Virus record (IMG/VR): IMGVR_UViG_3300032282_001564
Span: 1-64,000 of that record
Reading direction: 5' to 3' (one strand)
DNA length: 64,000 nucleotides
Origin: a virus
Part shown: piece by piece, positions 16,557 through 25,221 of the stretch
How the letters are laid out: every line of letters begins with the position of its first letter
Numbering within the stretch: position 1 is the stretch's first letter
Notes under the pieces: generated by a model
Database searches by the model: none
Told to the model about the DNA's origin: nothing
What the model saw: only the letters and a program-made list of their open reading frames with translations
Made by a program: the position numbers and the translations under genes

Positions 16557-17573
16557 TTACAAGTTCCTATATATGTCCAGTAGTAGGTTTTTGTTAAACT
16601 GTTGACTATCAATACTGTTAAGTTGACCAAATACAATTTGATCCACAGATTCAAAATTGATATTGCCTTGTATTTCGTAATCAGTTAAGTCTGTTACTTT
16701 GGCTGGAATAAGTGTAATTTCACGTAGCTTATACGTGTCAATAAATGTTTCTTTAATAAAGGTAGCTTCTTCATAGCTGATATCAATATCTAAATTAACC
16801 CTTACGTGCATATTGGGTTTAAGCATGACTTCAGTATGCTTTAGCACATCACTTAATTGGAACACACGATACATAGGTTGATCAGGCCAAGCATAATATA
16901 CTGGTGCTTTGCCCCATTCAATAATAGCCAGACCCCTGTCGTCATCGCCGGCGTCGGCATAGTTGTGCGGGAAACAATTACCGATATAGGTAATGTTTCT
17001 TTGAGTTTGTCGTTTGTGGAAATGGCCTGTAAATACATGCTCAAATCCCTGCATATCGTTGCCGGTAATTTCACCGTGATCCGGCATAGCAACCATAGCG
17101 TTCATTAAATAGCCGGGCAATTCAAAATGCCCAAACATATACTTGCCTTTGAGCTTCTTTAGCTTTTTATGGTCGTCTCCGACAAGCCACGGAGCAATAG
17201 TGACATCGCCAATAGTAGTCCAATCGTTACAGATATGGATGTTAGTAAGGTGTTTGGCCCACTCCACACTTTGTACATCACGCTTGTCACGATAATACAA
17301 ATCATGGTTACCTGGAATAAAGAATGTTTGACTAAAGTTTTCATTGAGATGCTCCAACGCCTGTAAGCTATATTGTAGTGTTAAGATATTAATACTAGCA
17401 CGATTATTATGCCAGTCACCCAGAAACAATGCAGTTTCGCATCCTTCTTCTCGGGCTTTGGCAGTAGCCCATTTAACAAAATTTAGACAATCGTCGTTAT
17501 GGGCTTGGCTATTAGATTTTAGGCCGAAATGTATGTCTGTAAAGACAGCGGCCTTCTTAAAAAGGTTAGTCAT
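16557..17573 (-). CDS. 47: Recombination endonuclease subunit gp47 (Mre11/SbcD-like)
   Basis: A 338-residue metallophosphoesterase nuclease, partner of gp46. The Mre11 motifs appear in order: DIHFG (13-17), GDWHNN (about 52-57), GNHD (about 92-95), GHFE (about 148-151) and GHFHKR (about 182-187), supplying the two-metal site. Length equals T4 gp47 (339). The start at 17573 lies 47 bases downstream of the gp55 stop. Confidence 0.95.
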   Translation of the reverse strand: MTNLFKKAAVFTDIHFGLKSNSQAHNDDCLNFVKWATAKAREEGCETALFLGDWHNNRASINILTLQYSLQALEHLNENFSQTFFIPGNHDLYYRDKRDVQSVEWAKHLTNIHICNDWTTIGDVTIAPWLVGDDHKKLKKLKGKYMFGHFELPGYLMNAMVAMPDHGEITGNDMQGFEHVFTGHFHKRQTQRNITYIGNCFPHNYADAGDDDRGLAIIEWGKAPVYYAWPDQPMYRVFQLSDVLKHTEVMLKPNMHVRVNLDIDISYEEATFIKETFIDTYKLREITLIPAKVTDLTDYEIQGNINFESVDQIVFGQLNSIDSQQFNKNLLLDIYRNL

Positions 17574-17620
17574 CGTTCTAGTATAGAGAGTTTATTGGAA
17601 AAACTCAAACGACAATTTGC

Positions 17621-18508
17621 TCAATCGTCGTAACCACCATCGCTTGTAGATGGGCCTCGACTCATACCCTGACGTGTATAAGATGGAGTTAGGTTGTTCA
17701 TTTCTAAAATATCATCTCGCAAATTTTGATTGCGTTTCTCGATGTTAAGAACACGAGTGAAGCTATTAGTAATAGCGGCAGTATAGTATGCAAATGGATT
17801 TTGACTTTTAGACTCATCAAACTGTAGACCTATTTGTGATAATTGTAGTAGTGCTTGACTACGCATTTCGTCATTATAAGTATAACCACGCCAGTTTGAA
17901 CGGGTAGCATAACGCTCACAGAGTTTGATAAACATATGAGCTAGTTTTGGAGTCATCTTACCGTGGTCACGACTAAACTGTCCAGTTTTGATATCTCCCC
18001 TCCAATGGCTACGTCCTACGCAAATAGGATTGCCTTCTTCGTCAACTTTGTAGTGTTCAAATGGAGGAAAGTTTACTTTGACATATTTGGTGTTTTGGCT
18101 AATATCAACTACGCTGTCAGGGTCATCATATTCAGAAGTTGGAATACCTTCTTCTTCCATGGCCTTTAAAGCGGCTTTGCGTGATTTAGCATCGTCGACG
18201 GGAATATGATCCCATGTCATTACACGAAATACTACTTCGGTATCTTTGACGTCTTTGAGTTTGATTTCAAATTCATCTAGTTTTTGTTTAATACCAGTTT
18301 CAGCTAATGCGGCTTCGTGTGCCAATTTAGCTAAACGCTCAGCTCGATTTTTTCGAGCTTGCAATATATTTTTTTTGTTTATTTTAGCAACGTCCGGGAC
18401 AATCATGTCATAATCGGAGTCTTTAATATCTGAAAAATAGCAGTATGTTGTTTTGCTTTTGTGAATCTCTTTGAGAATGTCTTTGTTGTTAAGATAATTA
18501 TGGCGCAC
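17621..18508 (-). CDS. 55: Late-transcription sigma factor gp55, with a large insertion
   Basis: Directs RNA polymerase to late promoters (ATAAATA-type, several of which are seen in this window). The N-terminus MRHNYLNNKDIL aligns with my recollection of YNYVNNKELL in T4 gp55, supporting the GTG start at 18508 despite poor ribosome-site spacing. The sigma region-2-like part is at about 200-275 (WRGYTYNDEMRSQ, then NPFAYYTAAITNSF, then IEKRNQ). At 295 residues it is far longer than T4 gp55 (185); the extra 100 or so residues, including a charged helix (about 45-85), lie between the N-terminus and the sigma region. The acidic C-terminus (GGYDD) does not show the hydrophobic clamp-binding tail of T4. 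Confidence 0.88.
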   Translation of the reverse strand: MRHNYLNNKDILKEIHKSKTTYCYFSDIKDSDYDMIVPDVAKINKKNILQARKNRAERLAKLAHEAALAETGIKQKLDEFEIKLKDVKDTEVVFRVMTWDHIPVDDAKSRKAALKAMEEEGIPTSEYDDPDSVVDISQNTKYVKVNFPPFEHYKVDEEGNPICVGRSHWRGDIKTGQFSRDHGKMTPKLAHMFIKLCERYATRSNWRGYTYNDEMRSQALLQLSQIGLQFDESKSQNPFAYYTAAITNSFTRVLNIEKRNQNLRDDILEMNNLTPSYTRQGMSRGPSTSDGGYDD

Positions 18509-18525
18509 CTTTAATTCCTTGTTAA

Positions 18526-18563
18526 GTTAGCACATACTAACATATTTAATCAAGTATGGTCAA
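18526..18563 (-). promoter_or_regulatory. Probable sigma70-type promoter with dyad for the gp55 operon
   Basis: On the minus strand TTGACC (18563-18558) and TAGTAT (18539-18534) are separated by 18 bases, a fair match to -35 and -10 boxes. A dyad GTTAG/CTAAC (18526-18541) covers the -10 box and could be an operator. A host-type promoter is what one expects for a gene that itself enables late transcription. Confidence 0.45.
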
Positions 18564-18608
18564 CCTCTTTTTAAAACTTGTTAATTATCTACCCATATTA
18601 TTATAGTA

Positions 18609-18615
18609 ATAAATA
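18609..18615 (+). promoter_or_regulatory. Late promoter motif ATAAATA directly before gp48
   Basis: ATAAATA ends five bases before the ATG at 18621. By T4 spacing, transcription would begin at the A of the ATG, giving a leaderless message. No Shine-Dalgarno precedes the gene, in line with that idea. Confidence 0.5.
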
Positions 18616-18620
18616 CTGTT

Positions 18621-19613
18621 ATGCCAATACTACCTAACGCCGCATTACCCGGGAACAACTTAGCAGGTTCCTTTGGAGAAAATCTTAAATCAACTGTGGT
18701 CTCGGGACTATACGGTTCCGTGAACCAAAGTTCAGCTGGTTCACGTATGAACTTAGCACAGCAGTTCGCTGGCGGTAGGAATTCGCAATTACCAATGCCA
18801 AAATTTATATATCCTGACGCCGCACAAGATTGGCGTGTACGTATTAGCTTGGCTCCTTATAGCGATTATTTTTATAACGACAAAAATAATTCTTTATTAA
18901 AACCTTTAATTAATGAATCATCAGGCTCAGGTGGCGGAAGTGACAATGGTTTTATTTCTATGTTTGGCGGATCTGGCAAACGAATTGGTGTAATATTTCC
19001 ATATACACCAACTTTGTCGGTCACGCATACAGCAAACTACGAATCACAAAAACCCATGCACAATAACTATACTAATTATTTTTACAATAACAGTGAAGTT
19101 AGTGCAATTAGTATAGCTGGAGAGTTTACAGTACAAAACGTGCAAGAAGGCCAGTATCTATTAGCAACAATTTATTTTTTACGTGCTTGTTCTAAAATGT
19201 TTTATGGTAGCGGCCCTAACAGCGGACAGCCTCCTCCTATAGTATTCTTAAACGGCTACGGTCAATACTACTTGCCTAATGTACCTTGTGTATTAACTAG
19301 CGTACAACATACTATGCCAGCTGATATGGACTATATGGATGTGCCAGAGCCAGGATTACCTGGATACAATCCGCAAAATCAAAACTACAGAATGAACAGC
19401 ACACGACTACCTACGCAGAGTACTATCACAGTAAATCTACAACCAGTCTACAGTCGCGTTGCACAGAGCCAAGGCTTTGACCTAAACGATTTTGCCAATG
19501 GCGCATTAGTTAATGCCACAGGTGTTGGTAACGCCGGGGTTACTGCAACTAAGTTTGGAGCTAGTAAAGCCGCAAGAAATGTTGGTACACCACCTGTTGG
19601 AGGATTCCTATAA
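18621..19613 (+). CDS. 48: Baseplate tail-tube cap/junction protein, gp48-like
   Basis: A 330-residue protein beginning the baseplate operon. It has a Gly/Ser-rich start, then a tail-tube-like body: FPYTPTLSVTHTANYES (about 125-141), NNYTNYFYNNSE (147-158), a stretch about 165-195 reading GEFTVQN then YFLRACSKMFYG, and a late NVPCVLTSVQHTMP segment. This pattern is that of the protein that terminates the baseplate dome and nucleates the tube (T4 gp48 or its paralogue gp54); I cannot firmly separate the two. Its stop overlaps the start of the gp53-like gene. Confidence 0.65.
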   Translation: MPILPNAALPGNNLAGSFGENLKSTVVSGLYGSVNQSSAGSRMNLAQQFAGGRNSQLPMPKFIYPDAAQDWRVRISLAPYSDYFYNDKNNSLLKPLINESSGSGGGSDNGFISMFGGSGKRIGVIFPYTPTLSVTHTANYESQKPMHNNYTNYFYNNSEVSAISIAGEFTVQNVQEGQYLLATIYFLRACSKMFYGSGPNSGQPPPIVFLNGYGQYYLPNVPCVLTSVQHTMPADMDYMDVPEPGLPGYNPQNQNYRMNSTRLPTQSTITVNLQPVYSRVAQSQGFDLNDFANGALVNATGVGNAGVTATKFGASKAARNVGTPPVGGFL

Positions 19614-19915
19614 TGACAGCAGTATATTCACGTACTAGTCCATATTATGGAACTACAGCATGGGGACAGTTTTTAGATGTATGGACACCTAAATACGTTT
19701 CACCTAGTGTTACAGACATGGTATATCAAATTGATCCACCATACAACTATCGTCCAGATTTGTTAGCACAGGATCTATATCAAAATGTAAACTTTTGGTG
19801 GGTGTTTGCTGTACGCAATCCCGACATCCTTAAAGATCCTCTATACGATTTTGTGGCGCCAACAATAATATACATACCAACAAAAGAGAATTTACTTAGT
19901 TCTCTAGGATTGTAA
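19613..19915 (+). CDS. 53: Baseplate wedge protein gp53-like (LysM-type)
   Basis: A 100-residue protein whose core, YRPDLLAQDLYQN, then FWWVFAVRNPDILKDPLYDF, then APTIIYIPT, matches the LysM-like part of T4-type gp53. gp53 ties neighbouring wedges together around the hub. It is about half the length of T4 gp53 (196), so only the LysM-like domain is present. ATG overlaps the preceding TAA (TAATG). Confidence 0.78.
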   Translation: MTAVYSRTSPYYGTTAWGQFLDVWTPKYVSPSVTDMVYQIDPPYNYRPDLLAQDLYQNVNFWWVFAVRNPDILKDPLYDFVAPTIIYIPTKENLLSSLGL

Positions 19916-19916
19916 T

Positions 19917-22103
19917 ATGGCAGGAGAAACCCCATCACAAACTTCAACGGAAATACGTGAAAGAGCCACAGTAACGTTATCGCCACTGAGCTTGACAGAC
20001 GTAAACACATTACCAGTTGTTAGGCCAGTTGAAATTCCACGCCCTGTTTACCCTACGTCTGACGTTAGGTCGTTGGGAAATCCTACAACAACTACATCAA
20101 CAACAACTACTACAACAACAGTACCTGCCAGCACAGTTAAAAAAATAGCCAAAACAAGTATAGTAGGAAACCCACTACACAAATATGCCAGCTGGACTTA
20201 TAATATTAGCTTCTGGTGGTTGGGGTTAAAAGATTATAATGATATTACGGAATCTAAAGATCCAGCTGCCGCCATATCAATGGCAATGTCTAACAGCTAT
20301 GTTATTGCCGAACAAGGCGGAATGTATAATGGGTATAAACCTGGCGGTGTTGACCCATGGAGACTACCAAGTACCTACGGTTTAGATTATTTGGTTGGCG
20401 ATGTTGAATTTACAACCACCGCTGGACTTAATGGTACCACAAAAAGTAGCAACCTAAACACTGGCTCACTACAAATCATTGAGCCATACGGTATTAGTTT
20501 ACTTGATTGTTTAATTACGGCTAGTAGAAACGCCAATAGCGGTGTATACGAAAATTATGCTGATAGAGTTTATATGCTACAGATAGATTTTCAAGGTTGG
20601 GACGATCAAGGCAAGCCAATGCCAAAATCTGAAAACGACAAATTAAGAAAACGATTCCCTATTAGACTTACTAAAGTCAAACTTGACATGTCTAATAAAG
20701 GCGCTGTATATACTATCAATTTTAGTTCTGCTAGTATGCAGGCCATGGATCAAAACATTATTACAACACCACAGGCATTTAAAATAACAGCTGGAACAGT
20801 TAAAGAGTTTTTTGACGACTTAGCTAAAAAATGGAATGACGTGTTAATAGGACAATTAAGACAAGGTGTACAGTTTGCCGATACTTACGCATTTGAATTT
20901 GATCCTGCAATTGGTAATAGCCCAATTATATCCGACAAGAAAACGTCGTTGTCGGAAATGGCCGACAATAAAGTAACTTTAGATGAAAAGCAAAAAACAT
21001 TTAATATACCGCAAGGATCAAATATTGTACAGATTCTTGACAAAGTAATGGCTCAATCTAAATATCTACAAACTCAACTAACACAGCAAAACGCCGATCA
21101 AACTAATATTATGAACGCATTTAAATTAACATCTCGTGTTACGTTTGTTGGTAGAACAGGACCGTCAACAGAAACATTAACACAACACGATGATGCTATG
21201 CAACGGTATCCAAAAAAATATGTTTATAAAGTAAGTGAGTTTCCGTCATTTAATACCAATAGTCCTAGAACATCTCAGCTATTAGAGGCAACAAACTATA
21301 CCTGCAAAACTTATAATTATTTGTACACGGGCCTTAATACAGATGTACTAGAGTTAAGAATAAATTTTGATATGACCTACTTTACATCAGCTTTAGGTTA
21401 TAACAGCTCATTTGCTGCCACAACGCCCACGGCCACTACGGCACTAGATGAGTTTGCAACTAATACTCCAAGTCTATTATTAACACAAGGTAGAATTTTT
21501 AGTCTTACTGGATTAAGTCAGTTGAGAAACGGAACGCCAATGCGTACTACCATTACTCCGTTTAATCAAGGAGCTACCATTGGTCTAGGCGGTATTAAAA
21601 ATCCAAATGCACAAATAGCATTAGACTATTTAAATTCTATATACACTAATTTATCCGGTGGCGACATGCTTAAACCAACACTTAAAATTGTTGGCGACCC
21701 GACATTGCTCAAACAAGACGATTGGTTATACGTAACAGATCCAAATAAAATATCAGACTACAACAATTGGAATACAATGAGCCAAGCAGAGTACTCGGAC
21801 AAATACGGTCATGTAAGATTTGATGCTGGTGATATAGTAATGAGATTAGTAATAAACTCTCCGCTTGACATAGACACAGATATTACAGCACAAGGCGGAG
21901 TATATCCTCCCCCATACACACAACCAAATATGTTTAATGGTCGTTATAGACTACTAACAGTCAAGAGCGAATTTAAAACAGGTAAGTTTGAACAAATGAT
22001 AACAATGACTAGAATTAACAACGATGGTCCCGTAGCATCATATTCTGACGCTATTCAAAAGTTTCAAACTAACGCCGGCGCCGCAGGTGCAACAAACAGA
22101 TAA
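19917..22103 (+). CDS. Large baseplate hub structural protein
   Basis: A 728-residue protein between gp53 and the gp5-like spike, the position of a hub component. Residues about 56-72 are a Thr-rich linker encoded by ACA/ACT repeats. Beyond it, NISFWWLGLKDYND, YMLQIDFQGWDDQGKP (about 225) and KRFPIRLTKVKLDM look like tube/hub beta-barrel segments. The C-terminal third includes DPTLLKQDDWLYV and a late FNGRYRLLTVKSEF segment typical of LysM/late-control-like hub proteins. I infer a gp27-like role as the platform for the spike, without motif-level proof. Confidence 0.6.
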   Translation: MAGETPSQTSTEIRERATVTLSPLSLTDVNTLPVVRPVEIPRPVYPTSDVRSLGNPTTTTSTTTTTTTVPASTVKKIAKTSIVGNPLHKYASWTYNISFWWLGLKDYNDITESKDPAAAISMAMSNSYVIAEQGGMYNGYKPGGVDPWRLPSTYGLDYLVGDVEFTTTAGLNGTTKSSNLNTGSLQIIEPYGISLLDCLITASRNANSGVYENYADRVYMLQIDFQGWDDQGKPMPKSENDKLRKRFPIRLTKVKLDMSNKGAVYTINFSSASMQAMDQNIITTPQAFKITAGTVKEFFDDLAKKWNDVLIGQLRQGVQFADTYAFEFDPAIGNSPIISDKKTSLSEMADNKVTLDEKQKTFNIPQGSNIVQILDKVMAQSKYLQTQLTQQNADQTNIMNAFKLTSRVTFVGRTGPSTETLTQHDDAMQRYPKKYVYKVSEFPSFNTNSPRTSQLLEATNYTCKTYNYLYTGLNTDVLELRINFDMTYFTSALGYNSSFAATTPTATTALDEFATNTPSLLLTQGRIFSLTGLSQLRNGTPMRTTITPFNQGATIGLGGIKNPNAQIALDYLNSIYTNLSGGDMLKPTLKIVGDPTLLKQDDWLYVTDPNKISDYNNWNTMSQAEYSDKYGHVRFDAGDIVMRLVINSPLDIDTDITAQGGVYPPPYTQPNMFNGRYRLLTVKSEFKTGKFEQMITMTRINNDGPVASYSDAIQKFQTNAGAAGATNR

Positions 22104-22129
22104 TTCAATTTAACAAGGAAATTCAATAA

Positions 22130-23602
22130 ATGGGAAATAATGCAGTAAGACGATTTGGATCACACCCCGACGCCAAAGCTACGGGTAAAAATTCAGGACT
22201 TACAGTAGATCCGGGCCCATATGAAGCAGTTGTTCTAGCACACGTTAAAAGTTCTCGTATGGGCGAACTACGAGTTAGTATTGCCGATTTTAATGCCCCT
22301 GGTGTAGACGCAAAAGATGGAATCAGAGTTTCTTATGCAAGTCCTTTTTACGGAGCAACATTTGGTGTAGACACACAGTTAGCACCTAACACCCCAGTTG
22401 CCGCTGGACAGAGCTATGGTATGTGGATGGTACCACCCGACATTGGCAATACTGTGCTAGTTACATTTGCCGCTGGCGACTTAAACAGAGGTTACTGGTT
22501 TGCCTGCGTATACGATAGCCCTAGCCATCATATGGTACCGGGCATAGCAAGAAACATTGGCGGTAAAGATAAAACAATGGTTCCCAGTGATGCTGTTGGT
22601 GCTAGCCTATCAAATAATAGTGTTGTTCCTGTAATTGAATACGATACTGCCGACCCAGACGCCTACAGTCCAGACGCACTTACAAATACCAAGCGTTATC
22701 CGCATGAATATCAGACACAAGTGTTAGCGGTACAGGGACTTGACAGAGATCCTATACGCGGTGCTATTAGCTCTAGTAGTCTAAGAGAATGTCCAAGTAA
22801 TGTATATGGTATTAGTACTCCCGGTGCTAGAGGAACACGAACACAACAAAGCTCAGTTGATCCTGACATTGTTATTTTCCGCAAAGGTGGACACCAGTTT
22901 GTCATGGACGATGGCGCCGAAGATGGAACAGATCAATTAATTCGCCTACGCACAACAGGTGGACATCAAATACTAATGAATGACACAGAACACATACTGT
23001 ACATTGCCAGTGATACCGGCAACCAGTGGTTAGAGTTTAGTAAAAACGGAGCAATAAACGTCTACGGTCGCGGCGGCATTAATATGCGATCGGAAGGCCC
23101 GATGAACTTTCACAGTGATTCAAGTTTAACTATGCAAGGTGCAACTATAAATTTAATATCACAAGGCGGCAAAGGTATAGCAGGTTTAACCAATGGTATT
23201 TCTTTAAAAAGTATGGGTGGCATAGCAATGACAGCAATAACAACATTTGGTATTAGATCAAATGCTACGTTGTCGTTGACTTGTATGGGACTAACTACTT
23301 TAGCTGGTGGCGTAAGTGTAGACATTGGGTCACTTGGTAAAACATCCATTGGCGGAAGTATGTTACTATTAAACACACCACCTGGCCCAGGAAAAGCAAT
23401 ACCATTACCAGCATTGCCTCCAGCATCAGGTACACACCAAGACACAGAATACAATGGGTCGGCCTGGGTAATCAACAGAGGAGCATTAACTAGCTCGTGT
23501 ACAATAGTTCCAGCACACGAACCTTGGGTAGATGATTCAGGTAATAGACCAAAACCAAATACAGCAACATTAGCGGCTAGCATAGTATCGGGCGTATTAT
23601 AA
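22130..23602 (+). CDS. 5: Central spike protein, gp5/VgrG-like
   Basis: A 490-residue spike. Residues about 28-130 form an OB-fold-like domain (YEAVVLAHVKSSRMGELRVS, then PPDIGNTVLVTFAAGD). Residues about 240-400 form a repetitive beta-helix needle: FVMDDG, ILMNDTEHILYIAS, INMRSEGPMNFHSDSS and INLISQGG. The C-terminus has the VPAHEPW motif of membrane-piercing spikes. No lysozyme domain is inserted, unlike T4 gp5; the next gene may supply it. AAGGA lies eleven bases before the ATG. Confidence 0.85.
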   Translation: MGNNAVRRFGSHPDAKATGKNSGLTVDPGPYEAVVLAHVKSSRMGELRVSIADFNAPGVDAKDGIRVSYASPFYGATFGVDTQLAPNTPVAAGQSYGMWMVPPDIGNTVLVTFAAGDLNRGYWFACVYDSPSHHMVPGIARNIGGKDKTMVPSDAVGASLSNNSVVPVIEYDTADPDAYSPDALTNTKRYPHEYQTQVLAVQGLDRDPIRGAISSSSLRECPSNVYGISTPGARGTRTQQSSVDPDIVIFRKGGHQFVMDDGAEDGTDQLIRLRTTGGHQILMNDTEHILYIASDTGNQWLEFSKNGAINVYGRGGINMRSEGPMNFHSDSSLTMQGATINLISQGGKGIAGLTNGISLKSMGGIAMTAITTFGIRSNATLSLTCMGLTTLAGGVSVDIGSLGKTSIGGSMLLLNTPPGPGKAIPLPALPPASGTHQDTEYNGSAWVINRGALTSSCTIVPAHEPWVDDSGNRPKPNTATLAASIVSGVL

Positions 23603-24789
23603 TGGAAGATGTAGGAATTAATAATTCTCTAGGACAAGCCATAACAAACCCAGTACCACAAGCGTGGATGGGCAGAGCTGATGCGCCTGCACCTACGCCA
23701 ATGTGGGTTACTATTGGCCCAATGTCTTCTACACAGGTAAGACAGCTACAGGCACAAATTGGATATGATCATAGTGCATGGGATTATCGTAAGATTGGCC
23801 CATTTAACGAATTAGGCAGATATCAAATTAATTCACGCACACTAGAGTACTATGGATTAATCTCCACAGGATCTAATGCCGAATACGGCTACGACTGTGT
23901 AAACTATCAGCATTGCTGGAACCCAATATACATAAAAAATACAACAAATCCTTATTCAAATTATTTTTATAACAACGATAGTTTAAGTTCATTCTTATCG
24001 TCGCCAATTGGACAGGATCATTTGTGCTATCAGATATTAAGCGATCTATATACAGAGTTGTATAAAATTGGTGCAATATTAGATACTGATTCTGCAGACG
24101 TAGTCAGCGGTATGCTGTACGTAGCATGGAACTTGGGTGTAGGGACACCAACTGGAGTATTAGATAATCCTATTGGATCGGGTGCCTATGCGTGGAGATA
24201 CTTTGGACTTGGTAACGGGACTAAAAGTTTTAATAGCGGTCGTTATGCATCTACTCAATTGATGAATTCTTTTAACCCAACATCAACTAATAATGTAAAA
24301 CAATATTTTGTAAAAATAACAGGAACAACTATTACAGGCAATACTATATCTATAGTAACTCCTATAGCCGGACCAGCTACGGTAACTAATATTTCTACAG
24401 CAGTTAGTGCCGCATCTGCACAGCTAACAGATATGGCAACAGCAACAAATTTTTCTCTAGTACAGCAACCCACCGGGACTGATACTACAGAATTAGTAGT
24501 CACTACCATTGATGATCAAAATAATCCCACAATTGATCCTTTAATGTCGGGTATTTCAAGCCCAACAAAACTAATTCAACAAACTACCCCTTTAACTTCT
24601 ACTGTATTATCAACATTCTCTTCGGGAGTAGTTGGAGGAATCGCTAAAAACATTGGTGCTGGTGGATCTGTCACTGTTGGTAGCGTTGCCAGCATAATTG
24701 CTGAACCAAAAACAACAGTACAGGCTGTAGAAAACATGGCAGTAGTATACGGAATACTGGCTAAATTTGCCAGCTCGCAAACACAATAA
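23602..24789 (+). CDS. Hub-associated lysozyme-like protein
   Basis: A 395-residue protein immediately after the spike gene (one-base TAATG-type overlap). Residues about 45-205 resemble a muramidase/transglycosylase fold: SAWDYRKIGPFNELGRYQIN (59-78, with Glu70 a candidate acid), DVVSGMLYVAWNLGVG (about 165-180) and GAYAWRYFGLGNG. The C-terminal half is Ser/Thr/Ala/Val-rich and may be a virion anchor. In T4 the lysozyme is part of gp5; here it appears to be a separate polypeptide. The enzymatic assignment is by pattern only. Confidence 0.6.
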   Translation: MEDVGINNSLGQAITNPVPQAWMGRADAPAPTPMWVTIGPMSSTQVRQLQAQIGYDHSAWDYRKIGPFNELGRYQINSRTLEYYGLISTGSNAEYGYDCVNYQHCWNPIYIKNTTNPYSNYFYNNDSLSSFLSSPIGQDHLCYQILSDLYTELYKIGAILDTDSADVVSGMLYVAWNLGVGTPTGVLDNPIGSGAYAWRYFGLGNGTKSFNSGRYASTQLMNSFNPTSTNNVKQYFVKITGTTITGNTISIVTPIAGPATVTNISTAVSAASAQLTDMATATNFSLVQQPTGTDTTELVVTTIDDQNNPTIDPLMSGISSPTKLIQQTTPLTSTVLSTFSSGVVGGIAKNIGAGGSVTVGSVASIIAEPKTTVQAVENMAVVYGILAKFASSQTQ

Positions 24790-24792
24790 ATA
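24786..24792 (+). promoter_or_regulatory. Late promoter motif ATAAATA directly before gp25
   Basis: ATAAATA ends four bases before the ATG at 24797, nearly the same spacing as at gp48. It overlaps the last codons of the previous gene. The predicted start of transcription coincides with the start codon. Confidence 0.45.
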
Positions 24793-24796
24793 CAAT

Positions 24797-25174
24797 ATGG
24801 CTATTATATATCGCGGATTCAGCACCCTGGTTAACCAAAAAAAGTTTAATCTAACAGACTTTGAATTGGCACGACAGGACTTGTTAAACTACTTTGGCAT
24901 TCGCAAAGGCGAAAAGCTAATGCAACCTGACTTTGGCACAATCATTTGGGATATGCTGTTTGAACCATTAACTGAAGATACTCAGCAGACTATTACAGCG
25001 GACATAACACGTATTGTCAGCTATGATCCACGATTATCAGTAGGACAAGTAGAAGTATTACAAAGAGACAACGGTTTCTTAGTGCAACTTACTTTAGCCT
25101 ACGTGCCAACAGATCAAACAGCTACGATTAATTTAAATTTTGATCGAAATAGACAAAAACTCGGCTTTAATTAA
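24797..25174 (+). CDS. 25: Baseplate wedge protein gp25
   Basis: A 125-residue gpW/gp25 (lysozyme-like fold) protein that initiates the contractile sheath on the baseplate. YRGFSTLV at the start, LLNYFGIRKGEKLMQPDFGT (residues about 29-48) and WDMLFEPL are diagnostic. The frame is open from an ATG at 24767, but that would add ten unusual residues and overlap the previous gene; family N-termini begin near IYRGFST, so the ATG at 24797 is chosen. Confidence 0.9.
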   Translation: MAIIYRGFSTLVNQKKFNLTDFELARQDLLNYFGIRKGEKLMQPDFGTIIWDMLFEPLTEDTQQTITADITRIVSYDPRLSVGQVEVLQRDNGFLVQLTLAYVPTDQTATINLNFDRNRQKLGFN

Positions 25175-25195
25175 CTGACCATATAATTAACCTAA

Positions 25196-25202
25196 ATAAA
25201 TA
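25196..25202 (+). promoter_or_regulatory. Late promoter (ATAAATA) for gp6 and the giant tail gene
   Basis: TAAATAAATATA in the 47-base gap contains ATAAATA 20 bases before the ATG at 25222. The predicted leader of about 14 bases includes an AGGT ribosome site. Confidence 0.55.
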
Positions 25203-25221
25203 TAGAATATAGGTAAAAAAT

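Noticed and set aside
17587-17606. GAGTTT/AAACTC hairpin between gp55 and gp47 as a terminator
   Set aside because: Short stem with no T-tract on the transcribed strand; it would also cut a plausible operon.
20084-20125. CRISPR-like or tandem DNA repeat
   Set aside because: The ACA/ACT-rich run encodes a Thr-rich linker in phase within the hub protein; there are no spacers.
24767-24796. Upstream ATG giving gp25 ten extra residues
   Set aside because: The extra residues overlap the previous gene and do not fit the gp25 family N-terminus.
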